Below are positions 1-10,304 of a DNA stretch of 64,000 nt, in pieces. The position numbers and the translations under genes are program-made. Under the pieces are notes generated by a model, which worked only from the letters and a program-made list of their open reading frames with translations, did not search any database and had not been told where the DNA came from. The stretch is from contig CM072880.1 of assembly GCA_036937835.1 (NCBI GenBank), positions 20,108,001-20,172,000 on the forward strand, in the 5' to 3' direction. Within the stretch, counting starts at the first letter, position 1. Each line of letters starts with the position of its first letter. The DNA is from Pampus argenteus. Lineage: Eukaryota > Chordata > Actinopteri > Scombriformes > Stromateidae.

Positions 1-930
1 GCTCATTTTCTGAAAATACATAAATAAATTCAATAAAAAAATATGCCATAATATTTATAGTAGGCAGATGCAATGTGGGAAGAAAGCTTCACAGTTTGAG
101 ATTAAAACCCGAACAGCCAACACACTCAACTGAACCACTGGTTTCTAAAGTAGGATCTGTTCAAAAATACATTCATGAATGCATTTGATTCTTTCCAGCA
201 TATTCCCACATTAACAGTCTTCATAGATCTATAATATAATATGTAATCAACAAGTGAATTGTCACTGTCTAGAGAAAACTAACCACTGGCAATTGTTTTC
301 AGTTGCACCAATATTTATAGATGTTGATGTGAAAGGAATGCAGACATTGGAAAGAACATCACATACAGCAACTGGCACCATATATGTTACAGAGCAGGAC
401 TGTCTTTGTGAAAAAAATAACAACATTAAGGTTCAGACAAAGCTGGATGTTTTGTCTTGTATTATTTGTGAGAACTGCTGGACTATTTTGGTAGTCTGTT
501 TTTTATTTGGCCCAATGTACCACTGTACAGCCTGTAGCTACTTAGCAACATGCACACAAACTGTGTGTATGTGGGTGTGTGTGTGGGTGTGATGGTTCAG
601 GCTCTGATTGAACTCAAAAATCCATTTTGCTTCTGTTATTTGCCACCAGTTTCCTCATTCCCTTTTGTCTCTCTTAACAATTCATAAAGTTCTGGAATAA
701 GCACAAAGAAGAATCCTCACCTCAGTTCGCATGGCTTAGAGCAGATTCTCATCTGCTCATATCATGAATTGAATTGTGCTACATCTGTACTTTGTTGCGT
801 CTTCAAAATTCCTACATAGATACTGTACTTAGGTTGCATTATTATGTCTATACATTAGCAACAACACCAAAGTGATCTTCAATCTCCTCAGAAATATTTA
901 AGGAATTAGTTGTCTATCTCAATCAATCTT
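1..930. other. Unannotated AT-rich sequence
   Basis: I recognise no gene or repeat family here. The 112-codon frame at 254-592 starts in ordinary AT-rich sequence, ends in a TG-rich stretch and resembles no family I know. Confidence 0.4.
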
Positions 931-1111
931 TAAACCATGTGTTTGTGCTTTTGTAACCAGCAGAATAGATTATTGTAATGCCTCTTTCACCGGCTGTCAT
1001 GTAAATGCTATCCATATCGTACTAGGACAATGCGTTGAATCATATCATGCTAATTCTCAAATATCCCTGGCTACCTGTTCATTACAGGATGGACAGGTTT
1101 GACTCCTGGTT
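931..1111 (+). pseudogene. L2/CR1-type LINE shard, C-terminal region of the reverse transcriptase ORF
   Basis: The translation across several frames recalls the end of an L2-type ORF2: a stretch reading roughly VTSRIDYCNASFTGCH corresponds to VTSRLDYCNSLLSGC in the better copies in this window, and ILKYPWLPVHYRM corresponds to ILASLHWLPVKSRI. The two pieces lie in different frames with degenerate sequence between, so this is an old 5'- and 3'-truncated fragment. It is not close to the main L2 family here and may belong to another L2/CR1 lineage. Confidence 0.5.
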
Positions 1112-1175
1112 ATTTGACAACCTCCCAGATTTCTCAGGTAGGTGGCAAGACAGTTCCTCCAGAGCCCCAGAACAA

Positions 1176-1202
1176 ACTAATAATAATAATAATAATAATA
1201 AA
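1176..1202. repeat. (TAA)n microsatellite
   Basis: About eight TAA/AAT units in a row. It follows the LINE shard by about 65 bases and could descend from a LINE tail, as many L2-type elements end in short tandem repeats. Confidence 0.85.
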
Positions 1203-2051
1203 GGAACTTTCAGTTTCCCTAACTGTAACCAAGTAGTTATTTTAATCATGACCAAGATCTTTCTAGCCTTGCCCCTAAGTAGTTTTCGTGATTAAGGAGT
1301 TATTGGATCTTTGAAATTCAAAATCTTGTATTGGCTTTAAAAGTTGGTGTGATCTTTGTATTATTAACAGTTATTCCTAACCGAAAAATCTATTATCCAA
1401 ATCAAAATAATTAAAGTATTGTCTGTGTAGCAACAGCCTAATATTGCTAATGCTTGATGTCTCTACTCTAGTCCTAAAAATATTAAAAGCATGTGAATGA
1501 GTGATACTGCTGCAGTGCATCACATGAAGCTAGTTTAATTTGTGTAAGTTTGAGGCTCAACAGTAAGCAAGTTAAGTAAGCAAAGAAATCAAAGCACATG
1601 TGTTGGGTAAGTCTTTCCAAGTGATAGAAGAAAGAAGGAAGAAGCTACTAAAGGTCATGCTGCTGGTAAGCTTGTCCACCTGTTGACACCATGGCGGTCT
1701 GATCCTGCATGGCTGAAAATAGAGAGGCTGCCTGGCTCACAGCTGGAGCAGCCTGACACTGACCCTGTTCCTGAAAGGGAGCTGATGGCAGGAAGAAAAC
1801 CCCCAACACCTGATTCTTCATAGTTTGGGTTTGGTCATGGATTATTGTGTGGTTTGAGTAAGCTTGCTGTAAGCAGGTACATTTCCACTGCTGTAGAGCA
1901 GTGGAAATGCAATTTTATTCAAACTGCTTTGAGTGTAGTGGTGGTATAATTATAATTTGCCTACACTATCATTGTTTATTTTCTTTGCTTGTTTATTTAT
2001 TTTATTTATGTTCTTACTGTAACAGTTTATTCAACCCTTCCTTTATTATGA

Positions 2052-2054
<3 letters not shown>
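1203..2054. other. Unannotated sequence with one perfect hairpin
   Basis: No recognisable gene. The only structure I see is a perfect 13-bp inverted repeat with a 4-nt loop at 1880-1909. Confidence 0.4.
1880..1909. repeat. Perfect 13-bp inverted repeat, 4-nt loop
   Basis: The left arm CATTTCCACTGCT (1880-1892) and right arm AGCAGTGGAAATG (1897-1909) are exact reverse complements around GTAG. The function is unknown; the stem is too short for a typical microRNA precursor. Confidence 0.8.

Positions 2055-2089
<35 letters not shown>
2055..2089. repeat. (TA)n microsatellite
   Basis: About 17 TA units, then a short GATATAG transition. Confidence 0.9.
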
Positions 2090-2090
<1 letters not shown>

Positions 2091-2779
2091 TATAGAAACT
2101 TAACAAAGGCATGTCTGACATGCTACTGGCTACGTCTTACTGAATCATAAAAACAATGGGCACACGCTGCTGGACAGTCTTTCCTGCAAGGCATTCACAG
2201 TCACATGAAAAGTGCTAGAAGTAGTTGTATGACAAAAACTGGCTGTGTGGCAGTTCTGTCAGTCCCCACCATGTCAAATGACATAAAAGAACAAATTCTA
2301 ATAAATACTCATGACTCTGTCTATAAAGTTTAGGTAAAATCCCTCATGTCCTTTCTCTGTCCATGATTTTTGCCAACCTCCAGTCCCAGTAACATGACCT
2401 CAATACCTTCCTGTCTGGCTATTCAGACAAAGTCCTCTTGATTTCTAATCCTTGCCTCCCCTTCCTTAATCTCATCTGTGATGGATTAACAAAACACAGG
2501 CTGGCATCTGAGGCCTTTACTAGTCCCCAGTGTTGCCTGCTAAAGTTAATGGCCTTTCAGTAAAACTCGGATGTAGTCCTCAGATTCAGATTGTTCCATC
2601 CTACCACATAGCTCATTTTTCACAGCATTGCCTCTGCATGCTTCTTCCTGCCAGGTAGTCACAAACAACATTGATTTTGGGTACCTGGGTACATTGGCAC
2701 ACAGAAATATTCCAGAGAAGCCCAGCTAATTTGCAAACAAAAAAGTAAAGGTTTAATTTAAGATATATAAAATATGTAC
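2090..2779. other. Unannotated sequence
   Basis: No gene or repeat family recognised. The 98-codon minus-strand frame that begins at 2909 and runs to 2613 is largely an artefact of the adjacent Penelope terminal repeat. Confidence 0.4.
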
Positions 2780-2940
2780 ACATTAGGCTTGGACTTAGGC
2801 TAGTCAAGCTAGCATGAACTGATGAAGCCTCTTGGATGAGAGGTGAAACGTCTTCAAGACAAATAACCAAGTCCAGTTGCGCTCGATTTAATTTCCTTGA
2901 GATAACCATGACCTGGATGAATGAGAATATTCACAGGCCT
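2780..2940 (+). mobile_element. Solo terminal repeat of a Penelope-like element (Poseidon type)
   Basis: This block shares a long colinear sequence with 22,945-23,090, where it follows a Penelope GIY-YIG coding region, so I read both as the element's terminal repeat (pLTR). Common landmarks are the stretch around GAAGCCTCTTGGATGAGAGG, then CCAAGTCCAGTTGCG, then ATAACCATGACCTGGATGAA. No coding sequence is attached here. It carries the hammerhead-like core listed separately. Confidence 0.7.
2815..2860 (+). ncRNA. Hammerhead-ribozyme-like motif in a Penelope terminal repeat
   Basis: Core CTGATGA at 2819-2825 and GAAA at 2845-2848 enclose a 5-bp stem II (CCTCT / AGAGG, loop TGGATG) with a closing G.U and a bulged A. 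After GAAA comes C-GTC, a plausible GUC cleavage site whose ACGT is self-complementary, as expected for the dimeric hammerheads with minimal stem III described in Penelope-like elements. TGAA just before the core can pair with TTCA after the cleavage site as stem I. Sequence and pairing are seen; activity is inferred. Confidence 0.6.
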
Positions 2941-4628
2941 ATGTACACATTAATTTGTTTAAATCCAAACACAAATTACAGATCTGTGTAGTGCTGATTT
3001 TGTTAAAAAATATTTGTTATAACAACCAGTAACCTGTCAGACATGACAGGCTGACTGGACAAGTCATAACCCAGTTTCCCACTGACCTGATCTCCACACC
3101 GAGTCAGCTCTAACACCTTAACACAGTCTTGCAGTTGAGTGTTGGAAAGTTGGCAGTAATTTTACAAAAAAATCTAAAGAAATGTGCTGTAGTACAAATT
3201 CAAAGTTGTCAAATTACTACATGGCTACATCCTATCAAGTGGGTTCTATTAAGGGGAACTTGAACCCAACTGATAGAGTGTGAATTATATTTTATTAATT
3301 AATTCATATCTTTTCATTACAACAGGATGTGTATGCTGGATTTAATTAAAATATACTAGTGTGAGTGTTCATGGAATATGATATATTAGGCTTTGGATGC
3401 ACAGATAATACCTGTTAGTAAGATTTATTAGTTGTTGGTTTAGATTTGATGACAATAAGAAAAAAAACAGACTTATTCTTTACTGTAATTCTATTTTCTC
3501 AAGAGGAAAATAGTTAAACATTTTGCAACATAAACTCCTGCTCTCTGAGAGTGAGAGGAGAAGATTAATTTCAATTTCTGCACTTTTTAAGTGTGGAGTT
3601 GGAGGATGTTAGGATGCAGTTAGCCTAGCTTAGCATAAAGACTGGAAGCAGGGGGAATCAGCTAGCCTGGCTATGATTTTACATGTATCTTGTTTGTTTA
3701 ATCTGCAAGAAATGTAAAAATGACAGTATGTACACCCAGTACTTCTGTGTAGCATCTTAAGATATAGTGCAGGTTGTAAGACTCCAGGAGAATGGTATCA
3801 ATCTTACAACTCTCAGACACAAGGTGATAATGTTGAACTATTCCTATTGCTGGAAGGAAATTCTGGATTATGTAGCTAAATCTGTGAAGCAAATATTGAA
3901 ATGCAATTCTTTATTAAAACAATAAGTTGACATACCTTACAGGGTATACTTTATATAAAGACAGCAGTGGTGGGATTTCAGATTCTGCTAAAGGTATGAA
4001 AATGAGCTCTCTACCTCATTAGCGTCTTCTCTCCCCAGTTCTGTTTCATATGATGAAATGTTCTGACTGGGATGAGTGGGAAGGGGAGGGCACAGGGTGA
4101 CTGGTTCTCAACAGGCAGACATGCACAACAACATGTACTGTATGTGGGAGTGCATGTGTGTGTCTGTATACAATTATAGCCATATATATGCACATTTCCT
4201 GTCAACCTGTCATTTTTTTTAATGCTCATTTTTGTGTTTTAAATGTGCCTTCTGAGTGGAGATATTATGAGATGACTTAGTGACTCTTAAACCCCTGTGT
4301 GTGTGTGTCCATCTGTGAGTAAAAGTGGTTACTTAACCCCACCACCCCCCACCCCACCCCTGGGATCGCTGCAAACAGCCAACATCTTAAAGGAATTAAA
4401 AGATTACAGAATCAAGAGACCATTGTGACTCGTTTTAGCTTCTTCCCAACAACAAGAAGTTAACTCTGGATAAATTACCTTAGAAACTATGACTATATAT
4501 AACACTGAGTCTCTGTACACAGTAATCTGTGATCTGACAAGATTTTCTACGCTGCTTCAAATGGATGATCTACAGTAGTGTGGAAGAGGCAAATGCAAAT
4601 GATAACAGTAATACTGAAATCTACTCAC
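2941..4628. other. Unannotated sequence
   Basis: No gene or repeat family recognised. If the minus-strand promoter and splice donor at 4.63-4.75 kb are real, this would be the start of its first intron. A C-rich tract lies at 4338-4360. Confidence 0.35.
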
Positions 4629-4750
4629 CGAGTGCGTGTTGTGTGTCCTCTAGCAGTTGATAGCAGAGCGTGTGTGGAAGGCAGAGCTTACCCTCACTGC
4701 ATATCCAACATTACTGAGCCCAGGATTGTGTCAAGAGAGTATATAGGCTG
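4629..4750 (-). promoter_or_regulatory. Candidate TATA promoter and first non-coding exon
   Basis: On the minus strand a TATA-like element (CCTATATAC, about 4739-4747) lies about 110 bases upstream of a consensus splice donor: exon end ACTCG followed by GTGAGTAG at 4628 downwards. Upstream of the TATA-like element is a purine-rich GAGGGGAGAGAAGGGGAGGG tract. That order fits a transcription start near 4710-4715, a short untranslated first exon and an intron running left. No downstream coding exon is recognisable in the window, so this is weak. Confidence 0.25.
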
Positions 4751-4903
4751 AGAGAGATTCAGACTGACTGGGAGGACTCCCTCCCCTTCTCTCCCCTCTC
4801 ACTCTCCCTGTTTTATTCTGCTCTCAGCAAATCTGTCACTGACTCTAACAAAGCCACATGGCAATGGAAGAACCTCTGCCAAACAATTGCTTCACAAATG
4901 TTC

Positions 4904-4943
4904 ACGCGCACGCACACGCACACACACACACACACACACACAC
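4904..4943. repeat. (CA)n microsatellite
   Basis: About 18 CA units preceded by CG-interrupted CACGCA steps. Confidence 0.9.
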
Positions 4944-6094
4944 GATCTGGGATGGATGGTAGATATGCAAAATACCTATGTTGTTTAAAACGTCCAGAAT
5001 ATTTATATTATCTGACAACTCAGACAGACAGTATGACTGCAGAGTTGGCAGTGTGGGAGTATTGTATTGCATTATCCAATAAATTCAGGTTTAATTACCT
5101 CTAATGATGGACTATGGCTGATTAGCAATGTTCATGTTTTTTCAGTATCCAAGGATGGAGTATTTACATTAAATAAACGGGATGTGTCTAAACAACCCAG
5201 TTGCCAAAATAAAATGTTAGCATTGTATGCCCCTGCAGACCACAAAACAATGGACACACTGAATCTCTCTCTTTAAATGTTGATCACATTTTAAGCTTTT
5301 TGCATGTCATTTAATTAATTAATAACAGCATTCAATGGCCGTTATCAGTTGAATATTTATGTTTTATATTGTGACAATGCAGTGGTTAATATCTGATTAC
5401 GTTTAGACACAAAAAACACTTGGTTAGTGTTAGGGAAAGAAAAGACCCAGTTCCTGACGTCATTTTACCTTCGTATTGTTGAAATGGTGATACGATACAT
5501 ATTGAAATGTATCAATGGTTTGCAGAAACACATAATGCCAAAATTTTATTCTGGTGACTGGGTGGGCCTGCAATGAGTCCTTTATTCACTTATTTCTATT
5601 TCCTATTAACAGTCAGTGAAAGGAGCTGTTTTGCGCGCCCCTGGAAGAAAAAAAAAAACTGTTAATGTTACTATCAGCCCCACACAAGATATAGCTGGGT
5701 TAAAGGTTAATTAGTGGTAACTATAAATCTCACACGAGATGCAACAGGTTTTCGTAACAAGCCATATTGGGAGTTGTTTTGCAGAACTTTGTGTCAGTAT
5801 GCTTAAATTCCAGAAGGTGTGCCTACGAGAGTGTGATGGCCACAGCTGTGACATAAAAATGTCGGTAACCTTCTGTACTCATACTTGTTTCTATAGTTAA
5901 ATTTTGGTTATACATGTTATACATTTAATTATTAATCTAAATTGGTTTTAACATTCAGTTGCAATAAATCACACATTCTGTTTCAGATAACACGCTTTAT
6001 TATATGACAGTACATTGATTTTCTATTTAAAGCGCACACATTTAGTCTTTGTACAGTCTTCATTTAATACAATTTCTAATCTGTTTTCTTTGAT
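4944..6094. other. Unannotated sequence
   Basis: I see no gene or known repeat. A poly-A run at about 5648-5659 is the only simple-sequence feature. Confidence 0.35.
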
Positions 6095-6731
<637 letters not shown>

Positions 6732-7854
6732 AGAGAGGATGCTATGAGAAGAAGAGAGTAATGTCCAAGGATGCCTGGACCAATGAAGAGAGATCACACC
6801 CATAGACAAATTTTTTCTAACACTGTGTTGGCAATAAAATACTAGATCAGGGAAAGGAAGGTTGTCAGAATGCAGGCTGACTGATCACTGTTATCAGTTA
6901 GGGAAAGCATTTCTGATCCAGAGCTTTGTAACTGCTCATTGCTTACTGAAAAGGTTTACTAAACACTTTGAAACTAAGAATTTTGATGTGTGGACATTGA
7001 CTTATTTTGGTCATTAAGTATTTTGAACAACACACTCACTCTTTGGGAGTGAGAAGCTTTTCATCAGCAGATAACTTCAGGAAAAAGCTCCATCAACTGA
7101 AGTGTTTTGAATCCATTACACTCTGATCCGCACCAATGGCTTCTTCTCCATATCATGCTCATGGATATTGTTACAGAGAGAAATGGGATTTTTCTGAAAC
7201 AAAATTGAACTGAAACTGGTGGTCATAATATAAACCTATAAGACTGTTGCAGTATCCAGGAGAGTTCAGAGTTTCTGTGTTCAGTAATATTGACGATATT
7301 GTTGAAAGAAAATTTTGAATGGGAATACAGAATGAAGAAAAACACTTCTGGGAAAAAGTGGCCCCTCCCACCTCATAACTTTATAGTGAGTAGTAAATTG
7401 AGATATATTACAGTTATTAATCATAACCATATGCAGTGCATTGCATTGTGACACATTGAATGTTAATACAAAAGTGTAGATGCTATGGCCACTACTTATT
7501 ATTTCCAGTGTGAGGATTTTTGAAGTCACTATATGGAGTATACAAACCTCTCAAATACACTCAATGATGACTGACTTCTCTACCCTGAGCCCACTGGTTC
7601 CTACTGAAGACATGAGTCTTTTAAAATGGCTCACAAATATATAGTTTAATTTAAAATAATAAGAATAATTTTCTAACACTGCTTAGCATTGTAGTTTTTT
7701 GAGCAAGGATACTCTGGGAAGGATGATGAACTGATGTTCACATATGGGTGTAATGTTCGAGTGTTTATGACATGCTTTACCGGTGTTACTGCCACAGTGC
7801 TCTCTGTTCTGCTCACCTAAACTAATTTTCATATATTCCACACACTAACGATCA
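6732..7854. other. Unannotated sequence
   Basis: No recognisable gene or repeat. The 66- and 82-codon minus frames at 7171-7529 show no family resemblance. Confidence 0.35.
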
Positions 7855-8156
7855 TCTCCATAACTTTACACCATCACTTAGACTTGTTCTGTTTGTGCAC
7901 AGACAGGTCTCTTAACCTTAGTAACCACATTTTAATAGTTTTCACCAGTTTCTGTTTGTCTCACTAACAAGCCTAGCAATGGCTTCTCTCTCCTCTCCCG
8001 CTCTCTCTTCTCCTCTCTCCTGTCCTGTGTGCCACATATTTAGTTACTCCTCATCCTCCTTTAGTGATAATGGTAATTGTAATAAATGTAGTTTATTTGT
8101 AGCTTTGAAGGTTGAGGCTTAGCGACTTAGAGACACGGTACCGCACCACCGGACAG
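7855..8156 (+). pseudogene. L2 LINE 5' end: 5' UTR and start of ORF1
   Basis: This is colinear with the reverse complement of the best L2 copy, from its 5' UTR (51.83 kb) into ORF1. The ORF1 start codon is at about 7980, giving MASLSSPALSSPLSCPVC-like protein with the CxxC pairs of the N-terminal zinc-binding stretch. The frame is broken near 8115, and the match ends where Penelope sequence begins. I read it as the 5' piece of the L2 copy whose later parts lie at 9097-9236, 9488-9893, 13,465-14,290 and 15,668-15,958. Confidence 0.7.
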
Positions 8157-8174
8157 TCAGTAGCTGCTACAGTT

Positions 8175-9096
8175 GTCTGTGTAGATTCTCACTCATCCAG
8201 GTCATCATAGTCAAAGGAGTTAAGTTGTATACAACTGGACTTTTTCTTGGAGTATGAAGATGTTTCACCTTACATCCAAAAGGCTTCTTCAGTTCTAACC
8301 TGATGATGGAAACCAGGAGCTATATCTCTGGATCACAGAGGGTGGAGCTGTAGACCACACCCCTCATTCCGCAAAAAGGGTCACGAGTCACCCTTCAAGG
8401 TGTGAATTAGGATGAAAGTCGTTGTGGTCACATGATCGAGAGAATGAGGCCTGCTCTGATGTTGAAGAAGAGTTAAACTTCCTGGGATGAGATCTTAAGG
8501 CAGGATAGTATGTATGACCTCATTTAAAGGAGCAACACCTAGCCACTGGTTTAGACATGTGGATGACACATTCTGCAAAATCAAAAGCCGAGGAGTAGAG
8601 GCCTTCACGGAACACATCAAATCAGTTAACAGCTACATCAAGTTCACCAAGGAGGACACCAAAGACAGGAAACTACCTTTTCTGGATTGTGAGGTCCTTG
8701 CCGAAGAAGATGGAGGTCTCAGCATGGAGGTTTACAGGAAAACCCACACCGATCAATATCTACTCTTTGACTCTAATCACCCACTGGAAGACAAACTGGG
8801 TGTCATCAGAACCCTACAACACTGGGCAGACAGCATCTCTTCTAAAGCAGAAGGGAAAGAGGAGGAACATAAACATCAAACAGGCACTAAGAAATTGTGG
8901 TTACCCCATCTGGACTTTCATCAAGACTAATAGAAGACAGGAGAAAGAAACCAAAACACTGACTGACATGAGGGAAAACAACAAAAGGAATCATGTGGTT
9001 GTGCTGTACATATCTGGTCTCTCGGAAAAACTAATCTTCAGTAAACACAACATCCCAGTTTATTTCAACCCTGGCAACACCCTCAGACAGAGACTG
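8175..9096 (+). pseudogene. Penelope-like element (Poseidon type) fragment: terminal repeat and reverse transcriptase part
   Basis: At about 8514-9096 the translation follows Penelope-like reverse transcriptases: HVDDTFCKIKSRGVEAFTEH, then IKFTKED...LPFLDCEV, VYRKTHTDQYLLFDS and LGVIRTLQH. The catalytic box is HVDD where family members normally have YVDD; both aspartates remain. A frameshift near 8870 moves the rest (IPVYFNPGNTLRQRLV) to another frame. The GIY-YIG endonuclease is missing. Upstream, 8179-8315 is a terminal repeat in the opposite orientation, with a degenerate hammerhead core (CTGAAGA instead of CTGATGA). The fragment lies between two pieces of L2 ORF1, so it probably inserted there with loss of flanking L2 sequence. 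Confidence 0.75.
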
Positions 9097-9236
9097 GTCA
9101 CTAAAATGAATGTGTCATTGGTGTGTGAATATGCTAAATCGATGTCGGACTCTGTCATTTTCTCTGGACCCCTACCCAACGTGACCAGTGATGACATGTA
9201 TAGCCACATGTCGTCATTTCACCGCTGGCTGTTGAG
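9097..9236 (+). pseudogene. L2 ORF1 fragment
   Basis: It encodes NVSLVCEYAKSMSDSVIFSG and then PLPNVTSDDMYSHMSSFHRW, the middle of the SGNH-type domain of L2 ORF1 (compare 39.0 and 51.1 kb). It is fused in frame to Penelope sequence on the left and ends at a Rex1-type tail on the right. Confidence 0.8.
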
Positions 9237-9470
9237 TCAGGTCAAGTCAAGTCAATTACTTTATTTATCCCACAACGGGGAAATTCACTTATTACAAGCA
9301 GCGAAAGAAAAAATAGAGAACAAGGAGGTAGTGTTTTTTTTGTTTTTTGTTTTTTACATATTTACAAAAATGCTACATTAAAAATGTGCAGATATAAGAA
9401 GAAAAAACAAGACAAACAAGAACAAAAAAGAACAAAAATACAAGCTGCAACTGAAGAGTGGAAAATAATT
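9237..9470 (-). mobile_element. 5'-truncated Rex1 LINE 3' end
   Basis: Starting with GTCAA repeats and ATTACTTTATTTATCCCACA, this is the reverse complement of the 3' end of the Rex1 element at 63.0-63.15 kb (AAATTTCCCCGTTGTGGGAT). No coding sequence is left. It sits inside the old L2. Confidence 0.65.
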
Positions 9471-9487
9471 GGCAGCAGAGGAGTGGA

Positions 9488-9893
9488 TGTGACAGTACCA
9501 CAGTCCTTTAAAACAGCTGTAAGTAAACCTATTCTTAAAAAGCAGTTTAAAAAACAGTTTATATATATGCTTCTTCTAAGGAACATTATTAGGAATGACT
9601 CCATTAACTTTCACTGCTGTGCCGAGGACACCCAATTATATTTATCAATCAAGCCTGCTGAAACCAATCACCTAACTAAACTCCAAGCATGCAATAAGGA
9701 TATAAAAAATTTGATGACCCACAATTTTCTGATGCTAAATTCAGATAAAACTGAAGTTCTTGTAATTGGACCCAAACACCTCAGAAACTATCATTGCAGA
9801 GATTTAGTTTCCTTAGACAGGATCACCCTGGCCTCCAGCTGCAACGTAAAGAATCTTTGATCAGGATTTGTCATTTAATAACCATATAAAACT
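9488..9893 (+). pseudogene. L2 ORF2 fragment (reverse transcriptase), internally deleted
   Basis: VPQSFKTAVSKPILKK is the block before the RT fingers. It is followed after a large deletion by NFHCCAEDTQLYLS, the catalytic box, normally YADDT and here CAEDT, so the first catalytic aspartate reads as glutamate. Then come THNFLMLNSDKTEVLVIG and HLRNYH. The copy stops at ...CATATAAAAC and resumes at 13,465, with a Tc1 transposon between. About 30 bases of L2 are missing at the junction. Confidence 0.8.
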
Positions 9894-10304
9894 AATTTTA
9901 TGAACTGATGGCTGAACATTCTTTGCCAAGATGTCTTGGTAGCAAGCAGAAATCATAGTTCCATCGATCATAACAAGTTGTCCGGGTCCTGAAGCAGCAA
10001 AACAGGCCCAGATCATCACGCTTCCTCCACCATGTTTCACTGTTGCCACAATGTTCTTTTTCTCAAATGCAGTGTTTTTTTTACGCCAGATGTAACGGGA
10101 TGCATTTCTCCCAAAAAGTTCAACCTTACTTTCATCAGTCCAAAGGACATTGTTCCAAAAGTTTTGGGGATGATCCAGATGAGTCTTGGCAAAAGTGAGT
10201 CATGCCTTGATATTCCTTTTTGTCAATAGTGGCTTTCGCCTTGGAATTCTTCCGTGAATCCCATTTTTGCCTCGTGTCTTTCGAATGGTGGAGTCATGAA
10301 CATT
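9894..10304 (-). pseudogene. Tc1 transposase, C-terminal part, split by a LINE
   Basis: Read on the minus strand this part contains TRGKNGIHGRIPRR, NNVLWTDESKVELFGR (first catalytic Asp present in WTDESK), then TVKHGGGSVMIWACFAASGP. The end of the catalytic domain and the left terminal repeat are missing beyond 9894. A stop codon follows NIKA near 10,205. The protein continues upstream at 12,803-13,089, so a 2.5-kb LINE interrupts it. It is a member of the Tc1/mariner DDE family and cannot be functional. Confidence 0.85.
10300..10304. repeat. Target-site duplication, left (ACATT)
   Basis: ACATT here and at 12,803-12,807 flank the LINE inside the Tc1 transposase. Joining the flanks restores a continuous transposase frame. 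Confidence 0.7.

Noticed and set aside
8689..9381. 230-codon single protein
   Set aside because: It runs from Penelope sequence into L2 ORF1 and then a Rex1 tail; an accident of adjacent insertions.
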